Part shown: piece after piece, positions 1-10,165 of the stretch
Position numbering within the stretch: position 1 is the stretch's first letter
Layout of the letters: each line of letters opens with the position of its first letter
Source: Sphingomonas yunnanensis
GTDB taxonomy: Bacteria; Pseudomonadota; Alphaproteobacteria; Sphingomonadales; Sphingomonadaceae
Direction: 5' to 3'
DNA: 64,000 bases
Assembly: GCF_019898765.1 (NCBI RefSeq)
Contig: NZ_JAIOKB010000002.1
Location: 1 to 64,000 of the forward strand
The notes under the pieces: generated by a model
What the model was told of the DNA's origin: nothing
Database searches by the model: none
What the model saw: only the letters and a program-made list of their open reading frames with translations
Program-made: the position numbers and the translations under genes

Positions 1-572
1 CCAACCTGCTCGCGCTCAACGCGGGCGTCGAGGCGGCGCGAGCGGGCGACGCGGGCAAGGGCTTCGCGGTGGTCGCCTCCGAGGTGCGCGCGCTCGCCCA
101 GCGCTCCGCCGACGCCGCCAAGGACGTGAAGAGCAAGATCAATGCCTCGACCGTCCAGGTCGACGCCGGGGTCGAGCTGGTGGCGCAGGCGGGCGAGGCG
201 CTCACCCGCATCACCGGGCGGATCGGCGAGATCAGCACGCTCGTCTCGGACATCGCCTCGGCGGCCGAGCAGCAGGCCACCGGGCTCCAGCAGGTCAACA
301 CCGCGGTCAGCGAGATGGACGGCGTGACCCAGCAGAACGCCGCGATGGTCGAGCAAGCCACCGCGGCGGCGCGCAGCCTGTCCGAGGAGACCGAGAACAT
401 GGCGCGTCAGGTCAGCCGCTTCAAACTAGGCAACGCTGTGGCGCCGGCGTCGCCGGTCCACCAGCTCCAGGCGCGCGCCGCGCAGGTTGGTGCTCGATTG
501 GCTGCCGGCGCGCGTGCGCGGCGCACCAGCGTGGCAGCCGCGTCGCCGCAGGACGATTGGTCCTCCTTTTGA
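1..572 (+). CDS. Methyl-accepting chemotaxis protein, C-terminal part (start lies outside the window)
   Basis: Only the cytoplasmic tail is present, so the sensed signal cannot be told. The frame is open from base 3 and begins inside the hairpin tip, where [15 protein letters not shown] and [18 protein letters not shown] match the region of chemoreceptors that contacts CheA and CheW. The second methylation helix follows ([18 protein letters not shown]). The protein ends in DDWSSF, a WxxF tail like the pentapeptide that tethers CheR/CheB in other receptors. The signalling region closely resembles that of the receptor at 18330-20135, which points to paralogues. Family assignment is firm; the tether role is inferred from the motif. 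Confidence 0.95.
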   Translation, partial: NLLALNAGVEAARAGDAGKGFAVVASEVRALAQRSADAAKDVKSKINASTVQVDAGVELVAQAGEALTRITGRIGEISTLVSDIASAAEQQATGLQQVNTAVSEMDGVTQQNAAMVEQATAAARSLSEETENMARQVSRFKLGNAVAPASPVHQLQARAAQVGARLAAGARARRTSVAAASPQDDWSSF

Positions 573-714
573 GAGTTCAATGATGGAGCGCCACGAAGCG
601 CCGAGTTGGCAAGCTGCGTTGCTGCGGCCGCCGCATCGAGGAACGCCCTCTACCTACTTCGCGGTGCGCTCCGCCGTTTGATCGGTGTTAATAATCTGAT
701 CGTAGGCCGTTCGA

Positions 715-3141
715 ATGATCCTTCTCGCGACCATCGCGCACTGCGTCGCACAGAGCCATGACCATCTGCTGGTGGTACTAGCGGCCTTGGTGTGCGGCGT
801 TGGCGTGTACGCAACCTTCGCCATCGCCCGCCACGCGGCTCGCGCCGAGGGCGTTCCACGTCGGCGCTGGGCGCTGGTGAGTGTTGTGGCGGGTGGCTGC
901 ACCGCCTGGGCGACTCACTTCATCGTGCTGTTGGCCTTCGAGCCCGGCATCGACGCCGCCTTCGATCCGTCGGGCACCGTTGTTTCGCTTGCCTGCGCGA
1001 TCGCAGGCATCGGCGCAGGTATCTTGGTGTCGATGGGTTCGCGACGCAGCTCACGCCAGTTCGTCGCCGGTGTGGTCATCGGCGTGGGCATCGCAGGACT
1101 TCACTACATCGGCCAGTCGGCCTACCTGGTGCGCGGCAGCGTCTCATGGAGCCTGCCTCTGGTTCTGGCGTCGATGCTGGTCGGTGTGCCCGTCATGGGC
1201 CTAGGTATGATGACGTTGTCTCACCGTCGTCGTCGTTTTCGTCGGGCGGCGCCGCCGCTGCTGCTACTCTCCATCGCCATCTTACACTTCTGCGGCATGT
1301 CCGCCATGACGCTGCATGGCGACAGCGCCGTCGTCTTTCCTTCCAACGCCATGTCACCGTCGACCGTCGCTCCGTGGGTTGCGGGCGTCTCCACAGCGCT
1401 GCTCACGCTCGCGGTCGTCGGCTGGCGTTTCGACTTGGCCGCGAAGGCGAGATGGCGCCACGACCAAAAGCGCCTTCGCGAGCTCGCCGACGTGGCTTTG
1501 GAAGGTCTGCTGATCTGCCGCGGCGACGAGGTCATCACCGCTAACCAGAGTATCGAACGCCTGTCCGACTACAGCGCCGGTACGCTTGCCGGGTTCTCGC
1601 TGAGTAAGTTACTCCCAGGCGTGGACTTCGAGAGTATGCCCGAGCGTGAGGAGCGCGAGGCTCAGCTCCTTACCGCAGGCGATGGTATGATCCCAGTTCG
1701 CGTGCTGCGCTCGCAGGTCGCGCTCGGGCACAAGGTGCAGACGGTGATCGCCGTACGGGATCAGCGCGAGCGCCTGCGTACCGAGGCACGCATGCGGACG
1801 CTCGCGTTCAACGACGCTTTGACCGGAGTGGCCAATCGCACCCGCTTCTTCGATCTTCTCTCCATCCACGCTGCCTCCCGCCGGTCGAACGATCAATCCT
1901 TCGCCGTGTTGATGATCGACCTTGATCGTTTCAAGCCGATCAACGACTCGATGGGGCATGCGGCGGGAGACACGATCCTGCGGATGGTAGCGGAGCGACT
2001 GCAATCCACCCTGCGAGATGGCGACGTGCTGGCGCGACTCGGCGGTGATGAATTTGCGATCCTCCAGGTCTCCGCGGATCACCTCGACTCGGTCGCCGTC
2101 CTGGCTCATCGGTTAGTGCAGACGATCGGCGAACGGCCATTCACCTACCTCGGCCAGGCACTGCACCTCGCCGCAAGCGTCGGCTTCGCTTGGGCACCGC
2201 ACGACGGCGACGATCCCGCCGAGTTGTTACGCAACGCCGATCTGGCCCTCTACGCCGCGAAGGCAGACGGCCGCGCGACCTCGCGGCGTTACGATCCCCG
2301 GCTTGACGAGCAGACCCAGGAGCGTCGGCGCTTGGAGATCGGCCTGCGTCACGCGATCGACGGCGGCGAGCTCGAGCTGCACTATCAGCCTTTGATGAAC
2401 GCGAAGAGTGGCGAGATCACGGGTGCAGAGGCGTTGGTGCGGTGGAACCATCCGGGACGAGGTTTGATACCGCCGATCGACTTCATCGGCCTGGCCGAGG
2501 AAACGGGCCTTATTCTCCCGCTCGGCGACTGGGTACTAAGGACGGCCTGTGCGCAAGCGGCAACCTGGCCGGTGCACATCACCGTTGCGGTCAATCTATC
2601 ACCAGCACAGTTCCGCGATCCGACATTGTCATCCGTGGTGCTGTCCGCGCTCAGCTCATCCGGCCTAGCGCCGAACCGGCTGGAATTAGAGATCACCGAG
2701 GGCGTACTGCTCAACGACGAAGCGCGTACGCTAGCAACACTGGCTTGCCTGAAGGAAGCCGGCGTGCGGATCTCGATGGACGATTTTGGCACCGGTTATT
2801 CGTCGCTCAGCTACCTTCGCAAGTTCCCGTTCGACAAAATCAAGATTGATCAATCGTTTGTGCGTCAGATCCCGGAAGATCCGGAGAGTGCCGCTATTAT
2901 CCGCGCCATCATCACGATGAGCTCCTGCCTCGGCATAGCCACCACCGTGGAGGGCGTTGAGACAGGCGAGCAGCTTGCCTTCTCCGTGGCAGAAGGGTGT
3001 GACACGATTCAAGGATATCACATCAGTCGGCCCCTCAACGAAGCAGCGTTCCAGCGCGTGTTGGAAGTGACACAGCCCATCATGCCGACGACGGCAAACC
3101 GGTATAACCTTGAACTCAAAGGCGCGCTTCCTGTCGCCTAG
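715..3141 (+). CDS. MHYT-PAS-GGDEF-EAL cyclic-di-GMP signalling protein
   Basis: This is an 808-residue membrane protein predicted to make and/or degrade cyclic-di-GMP. The N-terminal 240 residues form a multi-spanning MHYT-type sensor with degenerate motifs (THF, LHY, LHF), a family proposed to bind metal and sense small ligands such as O2, CO or NO. A PAS-like segment follows at about 255-355. The GGDEF domain has an intact LARLGGDEFAIL (G443) and an RDGD inhibitory site exactly five residues before it. The EAL domain has EAL at about 572, NLSPAQF, ELEITEG, DDFGTGYSSL and TTVEGVET, so the phosphodiesterase site looks complete. Both activities are possible; which dominates cannot be read from sequence. 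Codon use is less extremely GC-biased than in genes after 15 kb. Confidence 0.93.
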   Translation: MILLATIAHCVAQSHDHLLVVLAALVCGVGVYATFAIARHAARAEGVPRRRWALVSVVAGGCTAWATHFIVLLAFEPGIDAAFDPSGTVVSLACAIAGIGAGILVSMGSRRSSRQFVAGVVIGVGIAGLHYIGQSAYLVRGSVSWSLPLVLASMLVGVPVMGLGMMTLSHRRRRFRRAAPPLLLLSIAILHFCGMSAMTLHGDSAVVFPSNAMSPSTVAPWVAGVSTALLTLAVVGWRFDLAAKARWRHDQKRLRELADVALEGLLICRGDEVITANQSIERLSDYSAGTLAGFSLSKLLPGVDFESMPEREEREAQLLTAGDGMIPVRVLRSQVALGHKVQTVIAVRDQRERLRTEARMRTLAFNDALTGVANRTRFFDLLSIHAASRRSNDQSFAVLMIDLDRFKPINDSMGHAAGDTILRMVAERLQSTLRDGDVLARLGGDEFAILQVSADHLDSVAVLAHRLVQTIGERPFTYLGQALHLAASVGFAWAPHDGDDPAELLRNADLALYAAKADGRATSRRYDPRLDEQTQERRRLEIGLRHAIDGGELELHYQPLMNAKSGEITGAEALVRWNHPGRGLIPPIDFIGLAEETGLILPLGDWVLRTACAQAATWPVHITVAVNLSPAQFRDPTLSSVVLSALSSSGLAPNRLELEITEGVLLNDEARTLATLACLKEAGVRISMDDFGTGYSSLSYLRKFPFDKIKIDQSFVRQIPEDPESAAIIRAIITMSSCLGIATTVEGVETGEQLAFSVAEGCDTIQGYHISRPLNEAAFQRVLEVTQPIMPTTANRYNLELKGALPVA

Positions 3142-3438
3142 AGTAGCACCTTGATCAGCTTTGCATAATCAATCCAGCTTTGAGCCACATCTGCACGCCG
3201 TCAGGGCAAGCAACATAAGCGCACCTTTCGAAAAGGCAGAAAAATCTTCATCCGTCACAGAGCTCTTGATGCTTGCCTCGCTTCATGAGGCGCTTGTAAG
3301 CGATTGATCGCGCGTGCTCCGATGCTCGTCAAGGCCATCTCCAAGGGCTGACGTGGACTTCCAGAACCGACGCGTTCGTGGCTGTCAACGGGCGACCACC
3401 TCGCATCTACCTTACCGCCTGTAGCCTGATCTTAATCA

Positions 3439-5376
3439 ATGATGCGCATTGCTTTACTGATGCAGGCGGATGCAACCATGTTGGGCAGTGGACGTGATCA
3501 CGCGTCGTTTCACAGCTATCGGCGCCACTTCCTCTACCCGCTATGCGCCCTCATGGCGGTCGCAGGCATCATCATCGTCGCCCTGCTGGTCTGGTTGACC
3601 GTCAATGCCGATGCTCAGGAAGCCGCTCGCGAGGCCGAACTCGCCCGCTTAGTCGTTTCCAGCCGGCTCGACTTCATGCTGCGCAATCAGAGCGACTACG
3701 CCACCTGGGACGATTCCGTAGCGAACCTCGTGCTTTCCATCGATCCGGAGTGGGCAAGCGACAACATCGGCCCGTACCTTTTTCGCACGCAGGGTTATGA
3801 GCATAGCTTCGTCATCGACGGCCATGACCGTACGATCTATGCCAGCGATCGTGGGGTTGCAGCCCGCGTCAGTCCCTTCGCGCTCATGGGACCGACGTTA
3901 ACGCACGCGCTGGCAGAGCTACGCGAAAAGCCGGTCGGTGAGGACCATCGCCGCAGCGGTCTATTCCGTGTCGGCGACCAGCTCGCCGCGTTCAGCATCG
4001 CCGCCATCGTCCCTGATCCGGGCAAAGTCCGGTTGCCACCCGGGCCCGCGTCCTACCTGCTGTTGGTGGACATCCTCACGCCGCAACAGCTCGCCGGCTT
4101 GGGTGCCGAACGACGCCTGCCGACCCTACATTTCACGGGAGGCGACGTTGCCAAGCCGAACGTGCCCGGCTCCGTCGTGCTGCGGAGCGCAGATGGACGT
4201 CCGCTTGGTCATCTGCGATGGGCCGTGCAGCACCCTGGTACCGCCTTGCGCGATCGGTGTCTGCTACCACTCGGTATATTGTTGTTGGCGATGGTGCTGA
4301 TCGGAAGCCGCGTCTTGCGCCGCTGCCGTCTCGCTGTCGAACAGACCGACGCGGCGATGCGGCAGTCCGCCGCCGATGCTCAGGAAGCGCGGTTCGCCCT
4401 CGAGGATCTGAGAAGGGCCAGAGCCGACGCGGCGATGGCTGACGCGGCGGCACGCGAACAGCTCGAGGTCATCGTCCGAGACGTCAGGCACGAGAACAGC
4501 GAGCTGAACCGGCGTCTCGCCGCGACAAGAGATGCCGCGCTGATCGACGCGAGAGAGCAACTCGAGGCGAAGCTGTCGCCGCTGCTGGATGCGATGCAGG
4601 GGCAGGCACGAACGTTGACGGCCGCCTCTGAACTGGTCCGCGATCAGGGGCGCGGGCTGGAGCAGCTGGTTGAGGTTGCGACCAAGGCCGCGATCGAGAC
4701 CGAGCGATGTCTGGGCGAGCTGACGCCAAGGGCAGCAGCCTTCGCAGACGCAGGCCGCGAGATCGAAGCGGAGGCGCGCACCGCGCTGATCGAAGTGCAA
4801 CGCGCCAGCGACGATGGCGAAGAGGTGCAGACCAGTATCGCCGCGCTTTCCTCGACACTCGACGAGATCGGCTCGATCGTCGGCGGCATCGACCAGATTT
4901 CGCGTCAGACGAACCTTCTCGCACTTAACGCGAGCATTGAGGCTGCGCGTTGCGGTGCCGCTGGTGCCGGCTTCGCCGTCGTGGCCGGCGAGGTGAAGGC
5001 GCTGGCCGATCACACCGCCGATCTCACCCGACAGGTGACCGACCAGCTCCACAACCTGCTGCGTCGTACCGCGGACACGTCCGGTGCGGCAAGGACCATC
5101 GCCTCGGCGCTCGCCCGAACCGAACGCGCCGCAGAGGTCATTACTGCGGTGGTCCGACAACAGGTCCAGGGAGCATCCTCGATCCGGCAGAGTATCGACG
5201 CCGTCGCAGACGAGAGCCGCGGCACCACCACCGCGGTGGCGAACGCCCGAGCGGCGATAGCGGCCGGTCTCCACGCCGCCGACCGTATGGACGAGGTGGC
5301 GATGGATCTGACCACCGCGCTGAGCTCACTGAACGACGACATCGCCCTCTTCCTTCGCCAGTCGAGGGCCGCATGA
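3439..5376 (+). CDS. CHASE4-domain methyl-accepting chemotaxis protein
   Basis: This 645-residue chemoreceptor has a first membrane helix at about 35-58, a roughly 220-residue periplasmic domain and a second helix near 275-295. The periplasmic part ([15 protein letters not shown], then [13 protein letters not shown]) matches the CHASE4 sensor family. A long coiled coil leads to the signalling tip ([26 protein letters not shown]). There is no clear HAMP domain, and the C-terminus (LFLRQSRAA) lacks the WxxF tail seen on the other receptors here. Translation may start at 3439 or at internal ATGs such as 3478. The stop overlaps the next start (ATGA), so the porin-like gene downstream is probably translationally coupled. 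Confidence 0.9.
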   Translation: MMRIALLMQADATMLGSGRDHASFHSYRRHFLYPLCALMAVAGIIIVALLVWLTVNADAQEAAREAELARLVVSSRLDFMLRNQSDYATWDDSVANLVLSIDPEWASDNIGPYLFRTQGYEHSFVIDGHDRTIYASDRGVAARVSPFALMGPTLTHALAELREKPVGEDHRRSGLFRVGDQLAAFSIAAIVPDPGKVRLPPGPASYLLLVDILTPQQLAGLGAERRLPTLHFTGGDVAKPNVPGSVVLRSADGRPLGHLRWAVQHPGTALRDRCLLPLGILLLAMVLIGSRVLRRCRLAVEQTDAAMRQSAADAQEARFALEDLRRARADAAMADAAAREQLEVIVRDVRHENSELNRRLAATRDAALIDAREQLEAKLSPLLDAMQGQARTLTAASELVRDQGRGLEQLVEVATKAAIETERCLGELTPRAAAFADAGREIEAEARTALIEVQRASDDGEEVQTSIAALSSTLDEIGSIVGGIDQISRQTNLLALNASIEAARCGAAGAGFAVVAGEVKALADHTADLTRQVTDQLHNLLRRTADTSGAARTIASALARTERAAEVITAVVRQQVQGASSIRQSIDAVADESRGTTTAVANARAAIAAGLHAADRMDEVAMDLTTALSSLNDDIALFLRQSRAA

Positions 5377-6137
5377 TTCCGCTCGCCTTGGCCATCCTCC
5401 TGCCCGCCCCTGCCGGCGCGGTCGGAGCCGCCGCACCACCCGAACAGACCAGCGGACCGCGGCCCAATGGCGATCCCGACGCCATCCCTGACGGCAAGCG
5501 GGTCCCGGCGGACCGACCAACGCTGGCGTTCAATCTCGCTGCCGTCAGCGACTATCGGCTACGCGGCGTCAGCCAGACGAACGGTGGTCCCGCTGTCCAG
5601 GCCTCCGTGGAGGCGAGCGCCCCAGCCGGCTTCTACGCTGGCCTGTGGGGCTCGTCTGTCGCCGCCTATGAAGGCGCACACTCGGAGGTCGACGCCTATG
5701 GCGGCTATCGTACGGCCCTTCATGGATGGGACGTCGACGCTGGCATCATCTCGTACTTTTACCCCGGCGCCGATGGTGTCAGCAGCGCCGAGATCTACGG
5801 CAGCGGCGCTCATGCGGTAGGCGATGCCGAGGTGAAGGCCGGTATCAGCTACACACCACACCAGACCGAGCTTGGCGCGAGGGACGGTTTGTACCTCTTC
5901 ACTGAAGCGGCGAAGCCGCTGCCGTCACTCCCGATCATCTTGCACGCGCATCTCGGCCGCGAAACCGGAGTCAACACCATCACGGGCTCGCCCAAGATCG
6001 ATTGGTTACTTGGCGCGGATATCACGGTGAGCGGCGTTACTTGGTCCTTGGCATGGGTCGACGCGCGTTATCACGGGCGCTCGTCGGAGAATGACAGCAA
6101 GGGTCGGCTAGTCGCAGCGCTCGCCCTCGATTTTTGA
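5373..6137 (+). CDS. TorF family putative outer-membrane porin
   Basis: The 254-residue product has a signal peptide ([18 protein letters not shown]) and then a beta-strand-rich domain. The motif [16 protein letters not shown], the [11 protein letters not shown] strand and the repeated aromatic strands are hallmarks of the TorF/Gcw_chp group of predicted porins. The C-terminus (LVAALALDF) ends in phenylalanine, as outer-membrane barrel proteins usually do. I chose the ATG at 5373 because it overlaps the stop of the CHASE4 receptor by four bases and sits directly before the signal peptide; a longer in-frame opening upstream is antisense noise. The substrate is unknown. Confidence 0.85.
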   Translation: MIPLALAILLPAPAGAVGAAAPPEQTSGPRPNGDPDAIPDGKRVPADRPTLAFNLAAVSDYRLRGVSQTNGGPAVQASVEASAPAGFYAGLWGSSVAAYEGAHSEVDAYGGYRTALHGWDVDAGIISYFYPGADGVSSAEIYGSGAHAVGDAEVKAGISYTPHQTELGARDGLYLFTEAAKPLPSLPIILHAHLGRETGVNTITGSPKIDWLLGADITVSGVTWSLAWVDARYHGRSSENDSKGRLVAALALDF

Positions 6138-6295
6138 AGACTCCTAGCAAGTTCCATCTCCTGTGGCCTAGACCCAAAATCAGACGTCCGCGGCACCTTC
6201 CAAGCTTCCGAACTTCGGCCGCTCGTTCATCCCCGCGTTGCGACCGTTTTTGGCGCTTGAACCTGCGAACTCGAATGTCGCGACTGGACGATGAA

Positions 6296-6832
6296 TTATG
6301 AAGCAGGCTGTCCAAGTCCGAGTTCTGTGCCGGACGAGCTGCGAACCGCTTTTGCAGCAGGCTCAGGTGCGGGGTGAGCGGCATCGCTACGTCGAACCGT
6401 AGATACCGCTCCGGATTCCTCATAATACAGAACTAGGATTGTAGCGATCGGTGCGGCGGTGAGGATCAGCAGGAATAGACCCATCAGCCAATCGTTGGCC
6501 TCTAGCGGCTGGGAGAAGCTACCGCTGGGCTGCATTGACGGGTAAGGTCGCATCTGGCGCCTGCCAGCTTTTCGGTGGTGAAAGGAGCGGTCCTCGGTCG
6601 CTCGGCGGACAGACGCCCTGATCTGCGAGCGATCATAGGCAGCGCGTGCTTCACTCTTTCCCAAGACGGCGTACGCCTCGTTGATCTCTTTCGCACGCGC
6701 AGAAACATCCACGCCGTGATTAGCATCGGGGTGATATTGACGAAGCAGCGCTTTCCACGCGGCATGAATAGCGTCGCGACTCGCCGTCGAGGGTACCCCA
6801 AGGACCGAATAATAGTCGGGTGAGAGAGCCAT
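6296..6832 (-). CDS. J-domain (DnaJ-like) membrane protein
   Basis: The 178-residue protein opens with a J domain: DYYSVLGVPSTASRDAIHAA, the diagnostic HPD at residues 34-36, and NEAYAVLGKSEARAAYDRS. This domain stimulates the ATPase of DnaK-type chaperones. There is no Gly/Phe region, zinc finger or substrate-binding domain, so it is not a full DnaJ. A single hydrophobic helix (LMGLFLLILTAAPIATILVL) near residue 120 should anchor it in the inner membrane with the J domain in the cytosol. It stands alone, convergent with the TorF porin gene. The client is unknown. Confidence 0.88.
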   Translation of the reverse strand: MALSPDYYSVLGVPSTASRDAIHAAWKALLRQYHPDANHGVDVSARAKEINEAYAVLGKSEARAAYDRSQIRASVRRATEDRSFHHRKAGRRQMRPYPSMQPSGSFSQPLEANDWLMGLFLLILTAAPIATILVLYYEESGAVSTVRRSDAAHPAPEPAAKAVRSSSGTELGLGQPAS

Positions 6833-7158
6833 CCAGTCGTTACCTAGGACGAATACGAGACAAAAGAAAGTCCGACTGCCGCGTGATCTTAAAACCGGCC
6901 TTTCTCAATGGTCCAAAGGGCGGCTTTAAGCGCCAACAATCAGCTGGCTACCATTCGCATCGGCAAAATCGCGCTCTTGGTGACACCACGCCGCCACCCG
7001 GCGCTGACCGACATCGGGCCGTTCAGCTCGCGCCATAGCCATTCCGTGTTCGACAATCGCTCAAATTAGACTTTCAACTCTCTAAGGATGTCATGCCCTC
7101 GCATCCCGACCCACTCCACCCCACCTTATGCGCACGCAGTCGGCGCAGGAGTTGCCCC
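6833..7158. other. Intergenic region with no supported gene
   Basis: About 326 bases separate the J-domain gene (minus strand) from the monooxygenase gene (plus strand). Short open frames exist on both strands but none has a good ribosome site and a recognisable product together. Promoters for the two diverging genes should lie here; I could not pick a convincing -35/-10 pair. Confidence 0.5.
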
Positions 7159-7476
7159 ATGTACATCGCCATGAACCGGTTTCAGGTGATCCCTGGCGAG
7201 GAGGAGGCCTTCGAGCAGGTCTGGCTGTCACGCGACTCGTACCTTGCCGGCGTGCCGGGTTTCGTCGAATTCCACATGCTGCGCGGGCCCGCGGCGGACG
7301 ATCACGTCCTTTATTCCTCCCATACCGTCTGGCGGTCGCGCGGTGACTTCGAGAACTGGACCCGATCCGAGGCTTTCCGTGCCGCCCATCGCGGCGCCGG
7401 TGACCACAAGCCGTTATACCTGGCGCCGCCCCGCTTCGAGGGCTTCGACGTCATCCAGACGGTCACGCCATCGTGA
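7159..7476 (+). CDS. Antibiotic biosynthesis monooxygenase (ABM) fold protein
   Basis: The predicted protein is 105 residues. MYIAMNRFQVIPGEEEAFEQ, the FVEFHMLRGP strand, and HTVWRSRGDFENWTRSEAFR followed by a conserved His are typical of the dimeric ABM/HmoA-like fold, which includes small cofactor-free oxygenases and haem-degrading enzymes. I start at ATG 7159 because CAGGAG lies seven bases upstream; the open frame reaches back to 7093 without a better start. The stop overlaps the GTG start of the carotenoid-oxygenase-family gene by four bases, so the two are probably co-translated and may act on related substrates. The exact reaction is unknown. Confidence 0.8.
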   Translation: MYIAMNRFQVIPGEEEAFEQVWLSRDSYLAGVPGFVEFHMLRGPAADDHVLYSSHTVWRSRGDFENWTRSEAFRAAHRGAGDHKPLYLAPPRFEGFDVIQTVTPS

Positions 7477-8939
7477 CGGTCACTCGGCGCCCAACGTTCG
7501 CCAGCCGGATCGAACAGGCGATCGACAACGTCGTCGGCGCGGTCGCCTCGCCGATCGTCACCCGCATCGCGGCGTTCAACAAGCGCCGCCTGCCGCCCCG
7601 CGATGCGCCACACCCGCTGCTTACCGGCATCCACGAGCCGATGACCGAGGAGCTGACCCTCACCGACCTCGCCGTCGACGGAATCATTCCGCCCGAGCTC
7701 GACGGCCGCTACGTTCGCATCGGACCGAACCCCGCCGACGCCGACCCGCGCTCCTACCACTTCTTCACCGGTGACGGCATGCTGCACGGCGTCCGCCTCC
7801 AGGGCGGACGAGCCCGGTGGTATCGGAACCGCTGGATCCGCTCGACCGATGTCGCGGCCGCGAGGGACGTGCCGGCGGCTCCGGGACCACGGCACATCTT
7901 CGACACCGTCAACACGAGCGTGCTGGACCATGCCGGCAGCGGCTGGGCACTGGTGGAGGCCGGCAGCACGCCGGTCCGCTTCGACGAGCATCTGGAGACG
8001 CAGCGCTACGACGACTTCGGCGGCACCCTGCCGGGCTCCTTCACCGCGCATCCGCGACGTGATCCGCCGACAGGCGAGTTGCACGCGCTGTGTTACGAGG
8101 CGACCGATCCCAAGCGCATACGGTACAACGTCGTGGATGTCACCGGCCGGGTGCGACGATCGGTGACGATCGCGGTTTCGCATGGGCCGCTGATCCACGA
8201 CTGCGCCATCACGCAGCGCTACGTCGTCGTCATGGACCTGCCGCTCACCCTGTCGATGCGCACGGTGCTGGCGGGCCACGGCTTTCCTTACCGGTGGAAC
8301 GAGAAGCACCCGGCCCGAGTCGGGCTGCTGCCCCGTGACGGCGAGGCGGAGGATATACGGTGGTTCCCGCTCGATCCCTGCTTCGTGTTCCACACCGCCA
8401 ACGCGCATGATCTGCCGGACGGGAGTGTGGCGCTCGACGTGATCGCGTACGACCGCATGTTCGCCGGCGACAATCTGGCGCCGGACGAGCAGCCCCGCGG
8501 CCTCGAGCGCTGGACGATCGATCCTCTGACCGGATCGGTGGACCAGCGCGCGATCAACTCAGCGCCGCAGGAACTACCAACGATAGATGAGCGTCGCACC
8601 GGCCTCCCCTACCGCTATGTCTATGCGCTCGGCCTGCCCGAACAGATGACGGAGACGCTGGTCGGCGAAGCGGCGCTTATCAAGCACGACCTGGGGAATG
8701 AAACGCGACGGCTGCATCAATTCGGGCCGGGCCGCATCGCGGGCGAATTCGTCTTCGTGCCGCGCTCGCCAGATGCCGGCGAGGATGACGGCTGGCTTGT
8801 TGGGCTCGTGATCGACGCCGGGGGGCACACCACCGCGCTGGAGATATTGGACGCACGAAACTTCGAGGCGCCGCCCGTGGCATCCGTTCGCATCCCGCAT
8901 CGCGTGCCGCCTGGCATCCATGGCGCCTGGCTGAGGTAA
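7473..8939 (+). CDS. Carotenoid cleavage dioxygenase family protein
   Basis: This 488-residue protein belongs to the RPE65 / lignostilbene dioxygenase / carotenoid oxygenase family, non-haem Fe(II) enzymes that cleave a conjugated double bond in apocarotenoids or stilbenes. The four iron-ligand histidines are in family context: TAHPRRDPPTGE (H193), LIHDCAIT (H242), CFVFHTANAHD (H307) and the C-terminal PPGIHGAW (H483). Length and the seven-bladed-propeller spacing fit a complete enzyme. It starts with GTG overlapping the stop of the ABM-fold gene (GTGA). Substrate cannot be decided: carotenoid and lignin-derived stilbene are both plausible in this lineage. Confidence 0.9.
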   Translation: MTVTRRPTFASRIEQAIDNVVGAVASPIVTRIAAFNKRRLPPRDAPHPLLTGIHEPMTEELTLTDLAVDGIIPPELDGRYVRIGPNPADADPRSYHFFTGDGMLHGVRLQGGRARWYRNRWIRSTDVAAARDVPAAPGPRHIFDTVNTSVLDHAGSGWALVEAGSTPVRFDEHLETQRYDDFGGTLPGSFTAHPRRDPPTGELHALCYEATDPKRIRYNVVDVTGRVRRSVTIAVSHGPLIHDCAITQRYVVVMDLPLTLSMRTVLAGHGFPYRWNEKHPARVGLLPRDGEAEDIRWFPLDPCFVFHTANAHDLPDGSVALDVIAYDRMFAGDNLAPDEQPRGLERWTIDPLTGSVDQRAINSAPQELPTIDERRTGLPYRYVYALGLPEQMTETLVGEAALIKHDLGNETRRLHQFGPGRIAGEFVFVPRSPDAGEDDGWLVGLVIDAGGHTTALEILDARNFEAPPVASVRIPHRVPPGIHGAWLR

Positions 8940-9100
8940 CTCGATCCACGTCGCAGTCGCTTGCGCCCAGACCGGCTCTTATCCGTCAGCGGCCGTTTGG
9001 CGAGCGCTCCGTCTTGGCGATGAGCCAACAGACGCTTCTCGATCGAGTGGTGACGCGAGGGTCTGCGTGCCCGCGACCCGCACGGGTGTCTGCGGCGGCC

Positions 9101-10165
9101 CTACGTCGTAGCGTCGCGTTCGTCGCTGTCGCCGGCTGCGATGTCGTACACTCCACCGGGTTGCGCCGCGACGAACCTGCGGGGTGAAACTCCGGCGGAC
9201 GAGAGAGCCGTCGCAAGCGCGAGCCGGGGCGCCTCGCGCCCCTCATCCGTCAGTTGGAACGTACACCAGTGGATCCCGAGCGCCCGCTTCGCACGGACAT
9301 CACGGAAGATGCGGACCGCCTCACCGGGGTCGACGTGCTGCGCCGCCATGAACCAGCGTGGCTCGTAGGCGCCGATCGGGATAAGCGCGACATCGGATGC
9401 GGGGAGTCGCGCGCCGATGTCACTGAAGATTTTGCCGTCGCCGTAGCCCGTGTCGCCGGCAAACCAGATCGTGCCTGCAGGTGTCGTGAGGTAGTGGCCC
9501 GCCCACAGCGCCATGCGAACGTCCGACGGCCAGCGATTGGCCCAGTGATAGGCAGGCGTGAGCGTCGTGGTCACACCACCGCCGAGCACGATCGTGTCCC
9601 ACCAATCGCCGGTGGCACAGCGCGCATCAGGGATCGCGGCACGCACGATCGCGTCGTTGCCGAGCGGCATCGCCATCACCGGCGCATGTGCGGCGTGCAA
9701 ACGCTGGAGCGTGGCCATGTCCATGTGGTCGTAGTGGCAATGGCTGATCAGAACCGCGTCGATCGGCGGGAGGTGCTCGAAGGCGATCCCTGGCTCGGTC
9801 ACACGCTTCGGCCCCGCCCACGTGAAGGGGCTGGCACGGTCCGACCAGACAGGATCGGTCAGTATGTTGAGCCCTGCCGCCTGGATGAGCAGGGAAGCGT
9901 GTCCGACCATGGTGACGCGTATGCCAGAGATGCGGTCGTCCGGAACCGTTTGGGTGACCGGTATGGCTTTCGGCCATCGCTGCGCCGCGCCGCCGAGCTT
10001 CCAGCGCAGCATGTCGCGCAACCCGCGGTCGGTCGTCTCCTGCCCCGGGTTGAAGAAGCGCGCGCCGTCGTAATGGTCGCTCGGCGGGCCTGAGTAATAG
10101 CGGTTTCTCGTCACGTGCCCTTGAATACCGAGACCCTCTTGTCCGCGGAAGTCGATCCTTCCCAC
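9101..10165 (-). CDS. Metallo-beta-lactamase-fold hydrolase (NAPE-PLD / RomA-like)
   Basis: The 354-residue protein has GHASLLIQAAGLNILTDPVW and the metal motif SHCHYDHMD (H142, H144, D146, H147), followed by AGDTGYGDGK, the pattern of the MBL superfamily branch that includes N-acyl-phosphatidylethanolamine phospholipase D. The segment NRYYSGPPSDHYDGARFFNP near the N-terminus is typical of that branch. The GTG start is immediately adjacent to the TAG stop of the upstream serine hydrolase gene (zero spacing), so the two are almost certainly one operon. The true substrate, perhaps a phospholipid-like phosphodiester, is inferred only from family. Confidence 0.85.
   Translation of the reverse strand: MGRIDFRGQEGLGIQGHVTRNRYYSGPPSDHYDGARFFNPGQETTDRGLRDMLRWKLGGAAQRWPKAIPVTQTVPDDRISGIRVTMVGHASLLIQAAGLNILTDPVWSDRASPFTWAGPKRVTEPGIAFEHLPPIDAVLISHCHYDHMDMATLQRLHAAHAPVMAMPLGNDAIVRAAIPDARCATGDWWDTIVLGGGVTTTLTPAYHWANRWPSDVRMALWAGHYLTTPAGTIWFAGDTGYGDGKIFSDIGARLPASDVALIPIGAYEPRWFMAAQHVDPGEAVRIFRDVRAKRALGIHWCTFQLTDEGREAPRLALATALSSAGVSPRRFVAAQPGGVYDIAAGDSDERDATT

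Noticed and set aside
6820..7038. Possible 72-residue protein between the J-domain and ABM genes
   Set aside because: It has no clear ribosome site, no recognised family and overlaps the start of the J-domain gene.
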